Assembly (NCBI RefSeq): GCF_018500155.2 | Contig: NZ_JAHBAK020000017.1 | Span: 1-64,000, forward strand | Direction: 5' to 3' | DNA length: 64,000 nucleotides | Source of the DNA: Polynucleobacter sp. | Lineage (GTDB): Bacteria > Pseudomonadota > Gammaproteobacteria > Burkholderiales > Burkholderiaceae | Position numbers and translations under genes: made by a program | In this document: piece after piece, positions 1 through 8,780 of the stretch | Layout: the number at the start of each line of letters is the position of its first letter | Position numbering within the stretch: the stretch's first letter is position 1 | Notes under the pieces: generated by a model | Databases searched by the model: none | What the model saw: the letters and a program-made list of their open reading frames with translations, nothing else | Told to the model about the DNA's origin: nothing

Positions 1-58
1 CAGGGTTTGGGACATAACATTTAAAATAATCAAAGACCTACATCAATATACTGTGTTT

Positions 59-1477
59 ATGAGCTCATCCAAAAATTCCTTAGCCAACAAAGCCCAAGCT
101 TGGTCGGCCCGTTTTGCCGAACCTGTTGACGAACTCGTCCAGCGTTATACCGCCTCTATAGGGTTTGATCAACGTTTTGCCCTAGTGGATATCGAGGGCT
201 CTTTAGCCCACGCGCAAATGCTAGCCGCCCAAAAAATCATTAGTGCTCAGGATTTGGCAGATATTCAAAGAGGAATGTCTCAAATTCGTAGTGAAATTGA
301 AGCTGGCCAATTTCAATGGCAACTGGCACTGGAAGACGTTCATCTCAATATAGAAGCGCGTCTTACCGAATTAGTTGGTGATGCAGGCAAGCGTTTGCAT
401 ACGGGTCGCTCTCGTAACGATCAAGTAGCGACTGACTTACGCCTGTGGTTACGTGGCAGCGTTGATGAGATTGCAGCTACCTTAAACGGATTGCGTTCTG
501 CACTATTAGATCTTGCAGAAAAACATGCTGCGACCATCATGCCTGGTCATACTCATTTGCAGGTTGCACAGCCCATCACCTTTGGTCATCACTTAATGGC
601 CTACTATGAAATGTTTAGTCGTGATGCTAGTCGCTTAGCTGACTTAAGAGCACGCTTTAATCGCCTTCCCCTAGGGGCTGCCGCTCTGGCTGGAACCACC
701 TACCCCATCGATCGCGAACAAGTTGCTAAAACCTTAGGTTTTGATGGCATTTGCAATAACTCACTCGATGCAGTGTCCGATCGCGACTTTGCTATTGAGT
801 TTTGCGCATTCGCTTCCATTCTGATGATGCATATCTCACGCCTGTCTGAAGAGCTCATTCTCTGGCTGAGCCCAAGATTTGGCTTTATTGATTTACCTGA
901 TCGCTTTTGCACTGGCAGCTCAATCATGCCGCAAAAGAAGAATCCTGACGTGCCAGAACTTGCTCGTGGCAAAACTGGTCGTGTATATGGGGATCTTATC
1001 TCCCTGTTAACACTCATGAAGAGTCAGCCATTGGCATACAACAAAGACAATCAAGAAGATAAAGAGCCTTTGTTTGATGCAGTCGATACGGTGCAAGATA
1101 CTTTGCGTATTTTTGCTGACATGGTTCCTCACATTGAGGTCAAAGCAGACGTCATGAAAGCAGCTGCTGAAGAGGGTTTTGCTACAGCAACGGATTTGGC
1201 TGACTACTTAGTCAAAAAAGGGCTTGCTTTTCGTGATGCCCATGAGGCTGTTGCTCATGCAGTAAAAGCCTGTGTTGGTAGAAACTGCATGCTCACCGAC
1301 CTCAGTTTGTCCGAATTGCGCTTTGCCTGTGGCTTAGACAATCGCCCCGAAATGATCGGCGAAGATGTCTTCGCATTACTCACCGTGGATGGCTCAGTGC
1401 AATCGCGTCAGCACGCTGGTGGCACCGCTCCCTCGCAAGTTCTTGCTGCTATTCAACGGGCTCGCACAGACCTCTAA
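59..1477 (+). CDS. argH: Argininosuccinate lyase
   Basis: Cleaves argininosuccinate to arginine and fumarate, the last step of arginine synthesis in the cytoplasm. The protein is about 472 aa, normal for the family, and carries the fumarase/aspartase superfamily signature [11 protein letters not shown] near residue 286, which includes the catalytic Ser loop. HTGRSRNDQ near residue 110 and GHTHLQ near residue 160 are the other conserved blocks. An in-frame GTG lies two codons upstream at 53; I chose the ATG at 59 because it opens the usual short N-terminus, although no clear Shine-Dalgarno sequence is visible. A TRAP permease gene starts 5 bp after the stop, so co-transcription is likely, but a functional link is not evident. 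Confidence 0.97.
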   Translation: MSSSKNSLANKAQAWSARFAEPVDELVQRYTASIGFDQRFALVDIEGSLAHAQMLAAQKIISAQDLADIQRGMSQIRSEIEAGQFQWQLALEDVHLNIEARLTELVGDAGKRLHTGRSRNDQVATDLRLWLRGSVDEIAATLNGLRSALLDLAEKHAATIMPGHTHLQVAQPITFGHHLMAYYEMFSRDASRLADLRARFNRLPLGAAALAGTTYPIDREQVAKTLGFDGICNNSLDAVSDRDFAIEFCAFASILMMHISRLSEELILWLSPRFGFIDLPDRFCTGSSIMPQKKNPDVPELARGKTGRVYGDLISLLTLMKSQPLAYNKDNQEDKEPLFDAVDTVQDTLRIFADMVPHIEVKADVMKAAAEEGFATATDLADYLVKKGLAFRDAHEAVAHAVKACVGRNCMLTDLSLSELRFACGLDNRPEMIGEDVFALLTVDGSVQSRQHAGGTAPSQVLAAIQRARTDL

Positions 1478-1482
1478 ATCCC

Positions 1483-2034
1483 ATGGGGTTTTGGCTCAAG
1501 CTCTCAGGAGGTATTGATTACATCAATCAGCAGCTAGGTAAGGCTGCTAGTCTGATGATTTTGCTTTCCTGCATAGTATCAGCCGTCAATGCATTACTGC
1601 GCTATGGATTGGATATTAGCAATAACTGGCCACTGGAATTACAGTGGTATTTGTTCAGCGCAGCAGTCATGCTCGGCGCTTCCTACACACTAAAACGTAA
1701 TGAGCATGTCCGGGTAGATCTCATCTATTCCCATCTATCCGATCGCGGCAGACTGTGGGTAGATATTTTTGGTCTTGCTTGTTTTTTATTACCAGCATGT
1801 TTGCTGTTTACCTGGCTATCTTGGACAACCCTCTTTTATCCCTCATGGTTGGTCATGGAGGGCTCTTTGAACAGCGGTGGATTAGCGCGCTATCCCATTA
1901 AATTTGTTGTCCCCTTTGGGTTCTTCATGTTGAGTTTGCAGGGCGTGTCTGAGTTGATTAAACGCATCGGTGCAATCAAAGGACAGATTGCGCTGCCAGC
2001 CGAAGACCTTCATTACGAAAAGCCAATGCAATGA
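1483..2034 (+). CDS. TRAP transporter small permease (DctQ family)
   Basis: Small membrane subunit of a tripartite ATP-independent periplasmic transporter. The 183-aa product has four hydrophobic segments (about residues 17-38, 52-70, 90-115 and 140-160) and the DctQ-type pattern around 'LQWYLFSAAVMLGASYTLKRNEHVRVDL', where the family has its conserved W and the R-x-E/H-V-R-V-D motif. It starts 5 bp after argH and overlaps the large permease gene by 4 bp (ATGA), so the two permease subunits are translationally coupled. No periplasmic DctP-type binding protein gene is adjacent, so the substrate (usually an organic acid in this family) cannot be named. Confidence 0.9.
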   Translation: MGFWLKLSGGIDYINQQLGKAASLMILLSCIVSAVNALLRYGLDISNNWPLELQWYLFSAAVMLGASYTLKRNEHVRVDLIYSHLSDRGRLWVDIFGLACFLLPACLLFTWLSWTTLFYPSWLVMEGSLNSGGLARYPIKFVVPFGFFMLSLQGVSELIKRIGAIKGQIALPAEDLHYEKPMQ

Positions 2035-3560
2035 TTCCATTGGAGTGGATGCCCCCTTTGATGTTTGGCGGCCTAGTTGTCTTCATGCTCATTGGCTTTC
2101 CGGTAGCGTTTTCATTAATGGCGGCTGGCCTGTTCTTTGCTCTGATTGCCATAAGCGAAGGCTTTTTTGGAATGGCCTTTTTACAAGCTATTCCACAGCG
2201 TATTTTTGGGAGTGTGCTTGCCAACGACTTACTACTAGCCATCCCCTTTTTCACATTTATGGGCGCGATATTAGAGCGCTGTGGTCTTGCTGAAGAAATG
2301 CTCGATTCCATGGGTCAGCTTTTTGGGCGCATACGCGGTGGACTAGGTTACTCAGTCATTATTGTGGGTTTTATTTTGGGCGCCATTACAGGCACCGTTG
2401 CCGCGCAAGTGATTGCGATGGCGATGATCTCATTACCAGTCATGATGCGCTACGGATACAACATGCGTTATGCCACTGGAGTGCTAGCCGCCTCTGGCAC
2501 CATTACGCAGTTAGTACCACCATCACTGGTACTCATTGTTCTAGCAGATCAGCTCAAAACACAGAGTGGTAGCGCGGATGTTGGCAGCATGTATTTAGGC
2601 GCGTGGGGTCCCTCGCTTTTACAGATTCTGCTGTTTGCCCTGTATACATTTATTCTTTCTCGCCTGCGCCCTGAAGACTTACCTCCAGTCCCCGAGGCGG
2701 ATTTAACATTGAGAGGATGGGCTCTTTGGAAAAAGTGCCTGATGGGCATCATTCCATCTGCAGTCTTAATCTTTTTAGTGCTGGGCACGATTATGACTGG
2801 CATTGCAACACCAACGGAGTCTGGCGCCATGGGAGCTATGGGTGCTTTGTTATTGGCTTGGATTCGACGCGCCAACATCCCTAACCTAAAAGGTTTAGTA
2901 CAAGAGGCTTATCAAAACACCATGCGCATTACTGCCATGGTGGTATTTATTTTGATTGGCTCAACCTGCTTCTCGGTAGTCTTTCAAGGCGTAGATGGCG
3001 GGCATTGGGTTGAAGAATTATTCTCCAACCTACCAGGCGGCTGGATAGGATTTTTAATCGTCGTCAATCTCTTTGTATTCTTTCTGGCATTCTTTTTAGA
3101 TTTCTTTGAGATTGCATTCATTGTTGTGCCCATGCTTGCGCCTGTTGCCGTCAAACTGCTTTCACCTGTTTTACTCGACTCTATGAATGGCAATCCTCAG
3201 GCTGCAGCAAGCGCAGCACTCGTCTGGTTTGGGGTAATGCTTTGCGTGAATATGCAAACCTCATTTATGCATCCCCCGTTTGGGTTTGCATTGTTTTATC
3301 TCAGAGGGGTGGCTCCAAAAGAAGTTAAAAGCAGCGACATCTATTGGGGTGCGCTACCTTGGGTGTGCCTCCAACTAGTGATGGTCGCTGTAGTCGTGGC
3401 ATTTCCTGCGCTAGTAACCACATTCCTTGATAAGCCAGCGGCTGTGATTGATAGTCAAGACTTTAATTTCACGAGCGAAGATCATTCACCGGAATCAGCC
3501 AACGGTAAAGTAGATGAAGATGCCCCAGTCACCTTCCAGCTTGATAAGCCGATTAAATAA
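2031..3560 (+). CDS. TRAP transporter large permease (DctM family)
   Basis: Large, multi-spanning subunit (509 aa) of the same TRAP transporter; it forms the Na+-coupled elevator-type transport domain in known members. It has about a dozen hydrophobic stretches. The re-entrant type motif 'ASGTITQLVPPSLVLIVLAD' lies near residue 155, and 'IATPTESGAMGAMGALLLAW' near residue 260 is the second family signature. The last ~45 residues after the final membrane segment are hydrophilic and acidic (DSQDFNFTSEDHSPES...), an extension beyond the usual ~425-aa DctM core seen in the longer 'TRAP mannitol/chloroaromatic' type proteins. The substrate is unknown because the binding protein is not encoded nearby. 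Confidence 0.92.
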   Translation: MIPLEWMPPLMFGGLVVFMLIGFPVAFSLMAAGLFFALIAISEGFFGMAFLQAIPQRIFGSVLANDLLLAIPFFTFMGAILERCGLAEEMLDSMGQLFGRIRGGLGYSVIIVGFILGAITGTVAAQVIAMAMISLPVMMRYGYNMRYATGVLAASGTITQLVPPSLVLIVLADQLKTQSGSADVGSMYLGAWGPSLLQILLFALYTFILSRLRPEDLPPVPEADLTLRGWALWKKCLMGIIPSAVLIFLVLGTIMTGIATPTESGAMGAMGALLLAWIRRANIPNLKGLVQEAYQNTMRITAMVVFILIGSTCFSVVFQGVDGGHWVEELFSNLPGGWIGFLIVVNLFVFFLAFFLDFFEIAFIVVPMLAPVAVKLLSPVLLDSMNGNPQAAASAALVWFGVMLCVNMQTSFMHPPFGFALFYLRGVAPKEVKSSDIYWGALPWVCLQLVMVAVVVAFPALVTTFLDKPAAVIDSQDFNFTSEDHSPESANGKVDEDAPVTFQLDKPIK

Positions 3561-3575
3561 GATCTGAGAGACTTT

Positions 3576-3598
3576 TTGAGGCTCTAGTGAAGCCTCAA
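3576..3598 (+). terminator. Hairpin between the convergent TRAP and panD operons
   Basis: A perfect 8-bp stem (TTGAGGCT / AGCCTCAA) with a 7-nt loop lies 15 bp after the TRAP large permease stop and 7 bp before the panD stop on the other strand. The stem is followed on plus by a G/C stretch and then a T-rich run, and on minus by five A's. It probably serves as a terminator for one or both convergent operons, although the U-tract is not ideal in either direction. Confidence 0.5.
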
Positions 3599-3605
3599 GG
3601 GGGCT

Positions 3606-3971
3606 TTATTGTATTTTTTTAATTTCTTTTACAGCATTGCCATCACCAACCAAAACAATGGTTGGCACATGCTTTTGTGCTTCGCTATCTGCTACAGATC
3701 CGTAAGTACAAATAATTAAATGGTCGCCAACGTGCGCCTTTCGAGCAGCAGCGCCATTTAAGGAAATGATTCCTGAGCCACGAGCCGCTTTAATGATGTA
3801 GGTTGAGAATCGCTCGCCATTATTAATGTTGTAGAGTTCAATTTTTTCAAACTCACGCATATTGGCAGCGTCCAAAAGATCTTCATCGATGCCACAGGAT
3901 CCTTCATAGTGCAAATCCGCTTCAGTCACTGTGGCACGATGAATCTTAGCTAACAACATCACTCTGTTCAT
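3606..3971 (-). CDS. panD: Aspartate 1-decarboxylase (pyruvoyl enzyme)
   Basis: Converts L-aspartate to beta-alanine for pantothenate synthesis. The 121-aa proenzyme contains the self-cleavage site Gly24-Ser25 (YEGSC), from which the pyruvoyl group forms. The preceding segment MNRVMLLAKIHRATVTEADL is the typical beta-strand start, with the catalytic-site Lys9. It is the last gene of the run dcd - K+ channel - amino-acid decarboxylase - panD on the minus strand, 15 bp after the decarboxylase. Its pathway partner panC lies 8 kb away at 11.6 kb on the other strand. Confidence 0.96.
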   Translation of the reverse strand: MNRVMLLAKIHRATVTEADLHYEGSCGIDEDLLDAANMREFEKIELYNINNGERFSTYIIKAARGSGIISLNGAAARKAHVGDHLIICTYGSVADSEAQKHVPTIVLVGDGNAVKEIKKIQ

Positions 3972-3986
3972 AATTTTTCTCTAACC

Positions 3987-6254
3987 TTATAAAGTGATAT
4001 CGCGTTCTTGTCTGACGCAATCCACATAATATTCGCTTCTACCATCCACTTCGGTCTTCACAAGACCATGGATGTCCGTCTCAAATCCTGGGAACTTCTC
4101 ATTAAAGTCTCTTGCAAAGTAGAGGTAATCCACAATCCGCTTATTAAAGCGCTCGCCCGGAATCAACAAGGGAATACCGGGTGGATAAGGTGTTACCAAC
4201 ATCGCTGTAACACGACCATCTAATTGATCGAGTGGTACACGATCAACTTCCTTATGCGCCATCTTCGCCCAAGCTTCGGAAGGCATCATAGCAGGCTCCA
4301 TATCCGAGGTATACATCTCGGTCGTCATACGAGCAACATCACGGCTCTTATAGAACTCATGAATTTGCTGGCAAATATCCTTAAGACCAACACGTTCATA
4401 ACGCGGATGCTTTGCAACAAACTCTGGCAACACTTTCCATAACGGGGCATTTTTATCAAAATGATCCTTGAACTGTTGCAACTCCGTTACTAGAGTATTC
4501 CAACGACCCTTGGTAATACCAATCGTAAACATAATGAAGAAGGAGTACAGCCCACACTTCTCAACGATCACCCCATGTTCTGCAAGATACTTTGTGACAA
4601 TACTGGCAGGAATACCCATCGATCCAAAATTACCCTCGATATCTAACCCTGGTGTCACAACCGTTGCCTTAATAGGGTCAAGCATGTTGAATCCTTTGGC
4701 AAGCTTGCCAAAATCATGCCAGCTCGCGTTGGGCTCTAATATCCAATCGGAGCGCTCACCAATACCCTCTTCCGCAAGATGATCTGGGCCCCAAACCTTA
4801 AACCACCAATCGGCACCGAATTTATCATCCACTTCACGCATCGCGCGACGAAAGTCCATGGCTTCGGCGATCGACTCCTCAACTAAAGTCGTACCGCCTG
4901 GAGACTCCATCATTGCTGCAGATACATCACAAGAAGCAATAATCGAGTATTGCGGACTTGTTGAGGTATGCATTAAGTACGCCTCATTAAAACAATCTCG
5001 GTCTAGCTTTGTCTCTTCTGCATCTTGTACCAGTACCTGTGATGCTTGGGATAACCCAGCCAATAACTTATGAGTGGACTGGGTAGCAAACATCAAACTC
5101 TTCTTGGTGCGCTTGCGATCCGATCCAATGGCATGCATGTCTTTATAAAATGGGTGGAATGCAGCATGTGGTAACCATGCTTCATCAAAGTGCAATGAAT
5201 CCACTTTGCCATCTAGCATGTCTTTGATCATTTCAACGTTGTACACAATACCGTCATAAGTACTTTGTGTCAGCGTCATGACACGTGGAACAACATTCTT
5301 ATTTTTAATAAAAGGGTTGGCATCAATTTTCTTCTTGATGTTTTCCCACTCAAACTCTTCTTTTGGAATGGGGCCAATAATGCCAAGGTGATTACGCGTT
5401 GGCATGAGGAAAATAGGAATCGCGCCCATCATCGTAATTGAGTGAATAACGGACTTATGGCAGTTGCGATCCACTAAAACCACATCGCCTGGAGCTACTG
5501 TGGAGTGCCAGACTATCTTATTAGAGGTAGAGGTGCCATTGGTTACAAAGAACAAGTGATCCGCATTAAAGATGCGGGCTGCATTGCGCTCACTTTGCAG
5601 AACAGGTCCCGTATGGTCTAAAAGCTGGCCCAACTCTTCTACCGCATTACAGACGTCTGCACGCAGCATATTTTCACCAAAGAATTGATGAAACATACGA
5701 CCTACAGGGCTCTTTAAGAATGCTACGCCACCGGAATGTCCAGGACAATGCCAAGAATACGAACCTTCAGAGGCGTAATTGGTGAGCGCCCGGAAAAATG
5801 GTGGAGGCAAAGAATCCAAATACACTTTCGCTTCGCGGATGATATGGCGCGCTACAAACTCAGGTGTATCTTCATTCATGTGAATGAAGCCATGCAGTTC
5901 ACGCAAAATATCATTGGGCATATGGCGCGATGTGCGCGTCTCGCCATATAAGAAAATTGGAATATCTTCGTTGCGCTTACGAACTTCAGTAATAAAGGCC
6001 CGCAAATTATTTAATGCAGGCAGGTCATGATCTTCTGAATCTGAAACAAATTCTTCATCATCAATTGACACGATAAAGGTGGAGGCGCGTGAAGCTTGCT
6101 GTGCAAAAGAGGTCAGATCGCCATAGCTAGTTAAACCAATAACTTCCATACCCTCATTCTCAATCGCCTCTGCGAGATCGCGAATACCAGAACCCGAAAT
6201 ATTTTCGGAGCGGAAGTCCTCATCAATAATGATGATTGGGAAACGAAATTTCAT
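3987..6254 (-). CDS. Orn/Lys/Arg decarboxylase (fold type I PLP, arginine decarboxylase-like)
   Basis: PLP-dependent decarboxylase of basic amino acids in the bacterial inducible/biodegradative family (755 aa, very close to the ~756 aa of AdiA). In order: an N-terminal response-regulator-like wing domain (about residues 1-130), then the PLP domain with PGHSGG near residue 170 and the Schiff-base lysine at about residue 396 in STHKLLAG, then the C-terminal domain. The wording around PGHSGGVAF and ELGQLLDHTG is nearer to arginine than to ornithine decarboxylases, but I cannot fix the substrate by eye. Start ATG overlaps the stop of the upstream K+ channel gene by 4 bp. Such enzymes consume a proton and often serve in acid response or polyamine (agmatine/cadaverine) formation. 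Confidence 0.9.
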   Translation of the reverse strand: MKFRFPIIIIDEDFRSENISGSGIRDLAEAIENEGMEVIGLTSYGDLTSFAQQASRASTFIVSIDDEEFVSDSEDHDLPALNNLRAFITEVRKRNEDIPIFLYGETRTSRHMPNDILRELHGFIHMNEDTPEFVARHIIREAKVYLDSLPPPFFRALTNYASEGSYSWHCPGHSGGVAFLKSPVGRMFHQFFGENMLRADVCNAVEELGQLLDHTGPVLQSERNAARIFNADHLFFVTNGTSTSNKIVWHSTVAPGDVVLVDRNCHKSVIHSITMMGAIPIFLMPTRNHLGIIGPIPKEEFEWENIKKKIDANPFIKNKNVVPRVMTLTQSTYDGIVYNVEMIKDMLDGKVDSLHFDEAWLPHAAFHPFYKDMHAIGSDRKRTKKSLMFATQSTHKLLAGLSQASQVLVQDAEETKLDRDCFNEAYLMHTSTSPQYSIIASCDVSAAMMESPGGTTLVEESIAEAMDFRRAMREVDDKFGADWWFKVWGPDHLAEEGIGERSDWILEPNASWHDFGKLAKGFNMLDPIKATVVTPGLDIEGNFGSMGIPASIVTKYLAEHGVIVEKCGLYSFFIMFTIGITKGRWNTLVTELQQFKDHFDKNAPLWKVLPEFVAKHPRYERVGLKDICQQIHEFYKSRDVARMTTEMYTSDMEPAMMPSEAWAKMAHKEVDRVPLDQLDGRVTAMLVTPYPPGIPLLIPGERFNKRIVDYLYFARDFNEKFPGFETDIHGLVKTEVDGRSEYYVDCVRQERDITL

Positions 6255-7165
6255 AAAAACTCCCCTGCTTGCTTATCCGATGCGTTCGGAATCCACTTAT
6301 CAAAATTGGCCAAATCGATGACTCGACCGCCATTTGGCGCAACTGCGACGATATCGACAAAAGACGCATTTTGCTGCACATCTCTTGGTAAGTAAACATG
6401 CCGGGCATAAACCTGGTTTGCCAGGCTTTCGTGGTAACCGGTAAAGGTAATGAGCAAGTGCCATTGTTGCTCTATTGCGGTTTTTCCAAGATATTCGTTC
6501 AGGGGGCTAGCCTCATCAACACTGTGCATTGCTGTCCAGGTTAGTGAAAACACTGGGCTTTCTGAGCGATGCAGGGGCAACTCCACTGAGCGACGATAGC
6601 GCTCGCCTTCTTTGGTCATACTTTCCGCAATTAACCATAGCCGTAATTGCGCTTCCACAATGTGTGAGCTGCGGTCATTGGCGACCCGAAATTTGAAAGT
6701 TTGAACGCCATCATGACTACCCACCACAGCAACCTTGGAAAAGCGAACACCGGCAGTCGGACGCGTAAAGCGTGCAAACGCCAAACCAGTTGTCAAGGCG
6801 GAATACACAATGCCAAAGAATGCCTCAAATGTCACGATGGCATTCGCCCAGTGACCCACAGGCGTCATGCGACCATAACCAATAGTGGCCATGGTTTGCA
6901 CACTAAAGAAGAAAACATCGAGCAAAGAGCCTGGCTGAGCGTGTGTAATTGCACCCTCACCGCAGGCTAAATAAGCTAAAGCAAATAAGAAATTGGTGGC
7001 AACGTAAACAAATACCACCAAGAGCAGAAAGCTGGCCCAACTAGTTCCTAACAGCCAGTGATAAAAATTATTCTCTGGACGCGCCATCTCGGTGCGCGAG
7101 AGCGTAGCGCGATATTCGTCGAGATTAATCCGTACGGGACGGCGATTCAAAGAAAATTTACGCAC
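6251..7165 (-). CDS. Inward-rectifier-type potassium channel (KirBac family)
   Basis: Predicted K+ channel of 304 aa. Two membrane segments (about residues 45-75 and 105-130) flank a pore loop with the K+ selectivity filter TIGYG at about residues 94-98. The C-terminal ~170 residues look like the immunoglobulin-fold cytoplasmic domain of Kir channels (e.g. 'FRVANDRSSHIVEAQLRLWL', 'TWTAMHSVDE.SPL'). The start is GTG. It lies 14 bp after dcd and overlaps the downstream decarboxylase by 4 bp, so channel and decarboxylase are probably made together; a joint role in pH or ion homeostasis is inference. Confidence 0.9.
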   Translation of the reverse strand: MRKFSLNRRPVRINLDEYRATLSRTEMARPENNFYHWLLGTSWASFLLLVVFVYVATNFLFALAYLACGEGAITHAQPGSLLDVFFFSVQTMATIGYGRMTPVGHWANAIVTFEAFFGIVYSALTTGLAFARFTRPTAGVRFSKVAVVGSHDGVQTFKFRVANDRSSHIVEAQLRLWLIAESMTKEGERYRRSVELPLHRSESPVFSLTWTAMHSVDEASPLNEYLGKTAIEQQWHLLITFTGYHESLANQVYARHVYLPRDVQQNASFVDIVAVAPNGGRVIDLANFDKWIPNASDKQAGEFL

Positions 7166-7179
7166 TACCGAAAAATGGC

Positions 7180-7746
7180 TTAGGTTTTAGGCAGGGTTAC
7201 ACCCCGTTGACCCTGATACTTGCCACCACGATCTTTGTATGACGTGCCACACACTTCATCACTTTCAAAAAAGAGTACTTGTGCACAACCTTCGCCAGCG
7301 TAGATCTTTGCTGGTAGCGGTGTTGTATTGGAGAACTCTAAAGTGACATAGCCTTCCCACTCTGGCTCAAAAGGCGTGACGTTAACGATGATGCCGCAAC
7401 GGGCATACGTACTTTTACCAACGCAAACTGTTAAGACACTGCGCGGAATCTTGAAATACTCCACCGTTCTGGCCAAAGCAAATGAGTTTGGCGGAATGAT
7501 GCAAACATCGCCTTTGAAATCCACAAATGATTGCTCATCGAAATTTTTAGGATCCACAATCGTGCTGTTGATATTCGTAAAGATCTTAAATTCGTCTGCG
7601 CAACGAATGTCATAGCCATAACTTGATGTGCCATAACTCACAATTTTGTTGCCGGCGGCGTCTTGGCGAATTTGCCCCGGTTCAAACGGGCTGATCATGC
7701 CTTGTTCGCCCATGCGGCGGATCCAGTGGTCAGATTTAATAGTCAT
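7180..7746 (-). CDS. dcd: dCTP deaminase
   Basis: Deaminates dCTP to dUTP, the main source of dUMP for thymidylate synthesis in Proteobacteria. The 188-aa length is standard. Diagnostic segments are 'SSYGYDIRC' near residue 40, '[12 protein letters not shown]' (substrate-binding S/R) near residue 105, and '[17 protein letters not shown]' with the catalytic Glu near residue 130. It begins the minus-strand run that continues with the K+ channel, decarboxylase and panD; fdhD ends upstream with a 39-bp gap. Confidence 0.96.
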   Translation of the reverse strand: MTIKSDHWIRRMGEQGMISPFEPGQIRQDAAGNKIVSYGTSSYGYDIRCADEFKIFTNINSTIVDPKNFDEQSFVDFKGDVCIIPPNSFALARTVEYFKIPRSVLTVCVGKSTYARCGIIVNVTPFEPEWEGYVTLEFSNTTPLPAKIYAGEGCAQVLFFESDEVCGTSYKDRGGKYQGQRGVTLPKT

Positions 7747-7785
7747 GGACGAATTGTAAAACCTTCGCCCCCACTTCCCAGGAAT

Positions 7786-8637
7786 TTATTGGGGTTTTTG
7801 GGTAAAAACCACCCGTTCTGGGGCGTTATAGATCTCAAAATGTTTGCCCGAACAGCGGGACAGAATGGTGAGGTTGGTTTTTCGTGCCAACTCCAAACCC
7901 ATCAAGGTGACTCCGGAGCGGGTCAAGAGGAATGGAATGCCCATCTGCGCCCCCTTGATGACCATTTCAGAGGTAAGGCGCCCCGTCGTGAAAAAGATCA
8001 AATCTCTTCCGGATTTATTGGCCAGCCACATCAAGCCTGAGATGGAATCCACCGCGTTATGACGTCCCACATCTTCAATAAAGTGCAGCAAGCGCACCCC
8101 GTGATCACCTTCTCGCTCAAATACTGCACAGGCATGCACAGAGCCTGATTTCTTATAAATGGTGTCATGCACTCGGATCGCATCTACCAAACTGATAATG
8201 GCGTCTTGTGACAACGTCGGCCCTTCAGGCAAACGTATCTCCGACATTTCTTCCATCAGGCCACCAAACATCGTCCCCTGTCCACAGCCTGTGGTCACAA
8301 CACGCTTACTTGTGAGCGCATCAATGTCAACGGTACTGCGACGGGTTTTGACGGCGGCGGAATCCGTTTCCCAATCTACTTGGATACTCTCGATATCTTC
8401 AGGAGATTGCACGAGACGTTGATTGCGCAGATACCCAAGCACTAAAGCCTCAGGGGCGCTGCCAAGAGTCATCAAGGTCACTACTTCGCGTTTGTCTAGG
8501 TAAATCGTCAGGGGGCGCTCACCGGGGATATGGGCCTGCTTAGTCCGACCAGCCTCATCCAGTATGGTTACCTCATGCACCAAGGGCACAGAGGCATTAG
8601 ACATCTGAATTTTGGGTTTTGTCGTCACAACTGACAT
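7786..8637 (-). CDS. fdhD: Formate dehydrogenase accessory sulfurtransferase FdhD
   Basis: Transfers sulfur from a cysteine desulfurase to the molybdenum cofactor for formate dehydrogenase. The family is recognised from 'TGCGQGTMFGG' (E. coli active-cysteine loop region), 'GRHNAVDSISG' and 'FTTGRLTSEMVIKGAQMGIPFLLTRSG', with a typical C-terminal 'SGKHFEIYN'. A TTG lies five codons upstream, but the ATG at 8637 has an AAAAGG sequence in a suitable position. The loop has only one cysteine (C-G-Q-G) where E. coli FdhD has C-x-x-C. No formate dehydrogenase genes lie in the window; formate would be an end product of the oxalate pathway encoded at 12.7-18.5 kb. Confidence 0.94.
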   Translation of the reverse strand: MSVVTTKPKIQMSNASVPLVHEVTILDEAGRTKQAHIPGERPLTIYLDKREVVTLMTLGSAPEALVLGYLRNQRLVQSPEDIESIQVDWETDSAAVKTRRSTVDIDALTSKRVVTTGCGQGTMFGGLMEEMSEIRLPEGPTLSQDAIISLVDAIRVHDTIYKKSGSVHACAVFEREGDHGVRLLHFIEDVGRHNAVDSISGLMWLANKSGRDLIFFTTGRLTSEMVIKGAQMGIPFLLTRSGVTLMGLELARKTNLTILSRCSGKHFEIYNAPERVVFTQKPQ

Positions 8638-8780
8638 CAAGGACCTTTTCAAGGATTTTGTGAAATTTTATCGGGGCTTACAGAGAATTAACTTTAACCG
8701 CAGACTAAAATTACTGCTGAAGACCGCATAATTGAGGATTGTGCCTTAATTGACCCCATTTTTAATGAAGACCGCTTTAC

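Noticed and set aside
1970-2311. Frames at the dctQ/dctM junction on both strands (107 and 111 codons)
   Set aside because: Both are out of frame with the two overlapping permease genes that account for this region.
7663-8040. 125-codon open frame antisense to dcd/fdhD
   Set aside because: It spans two real genes on the other strand and their gap; no start context or domain.
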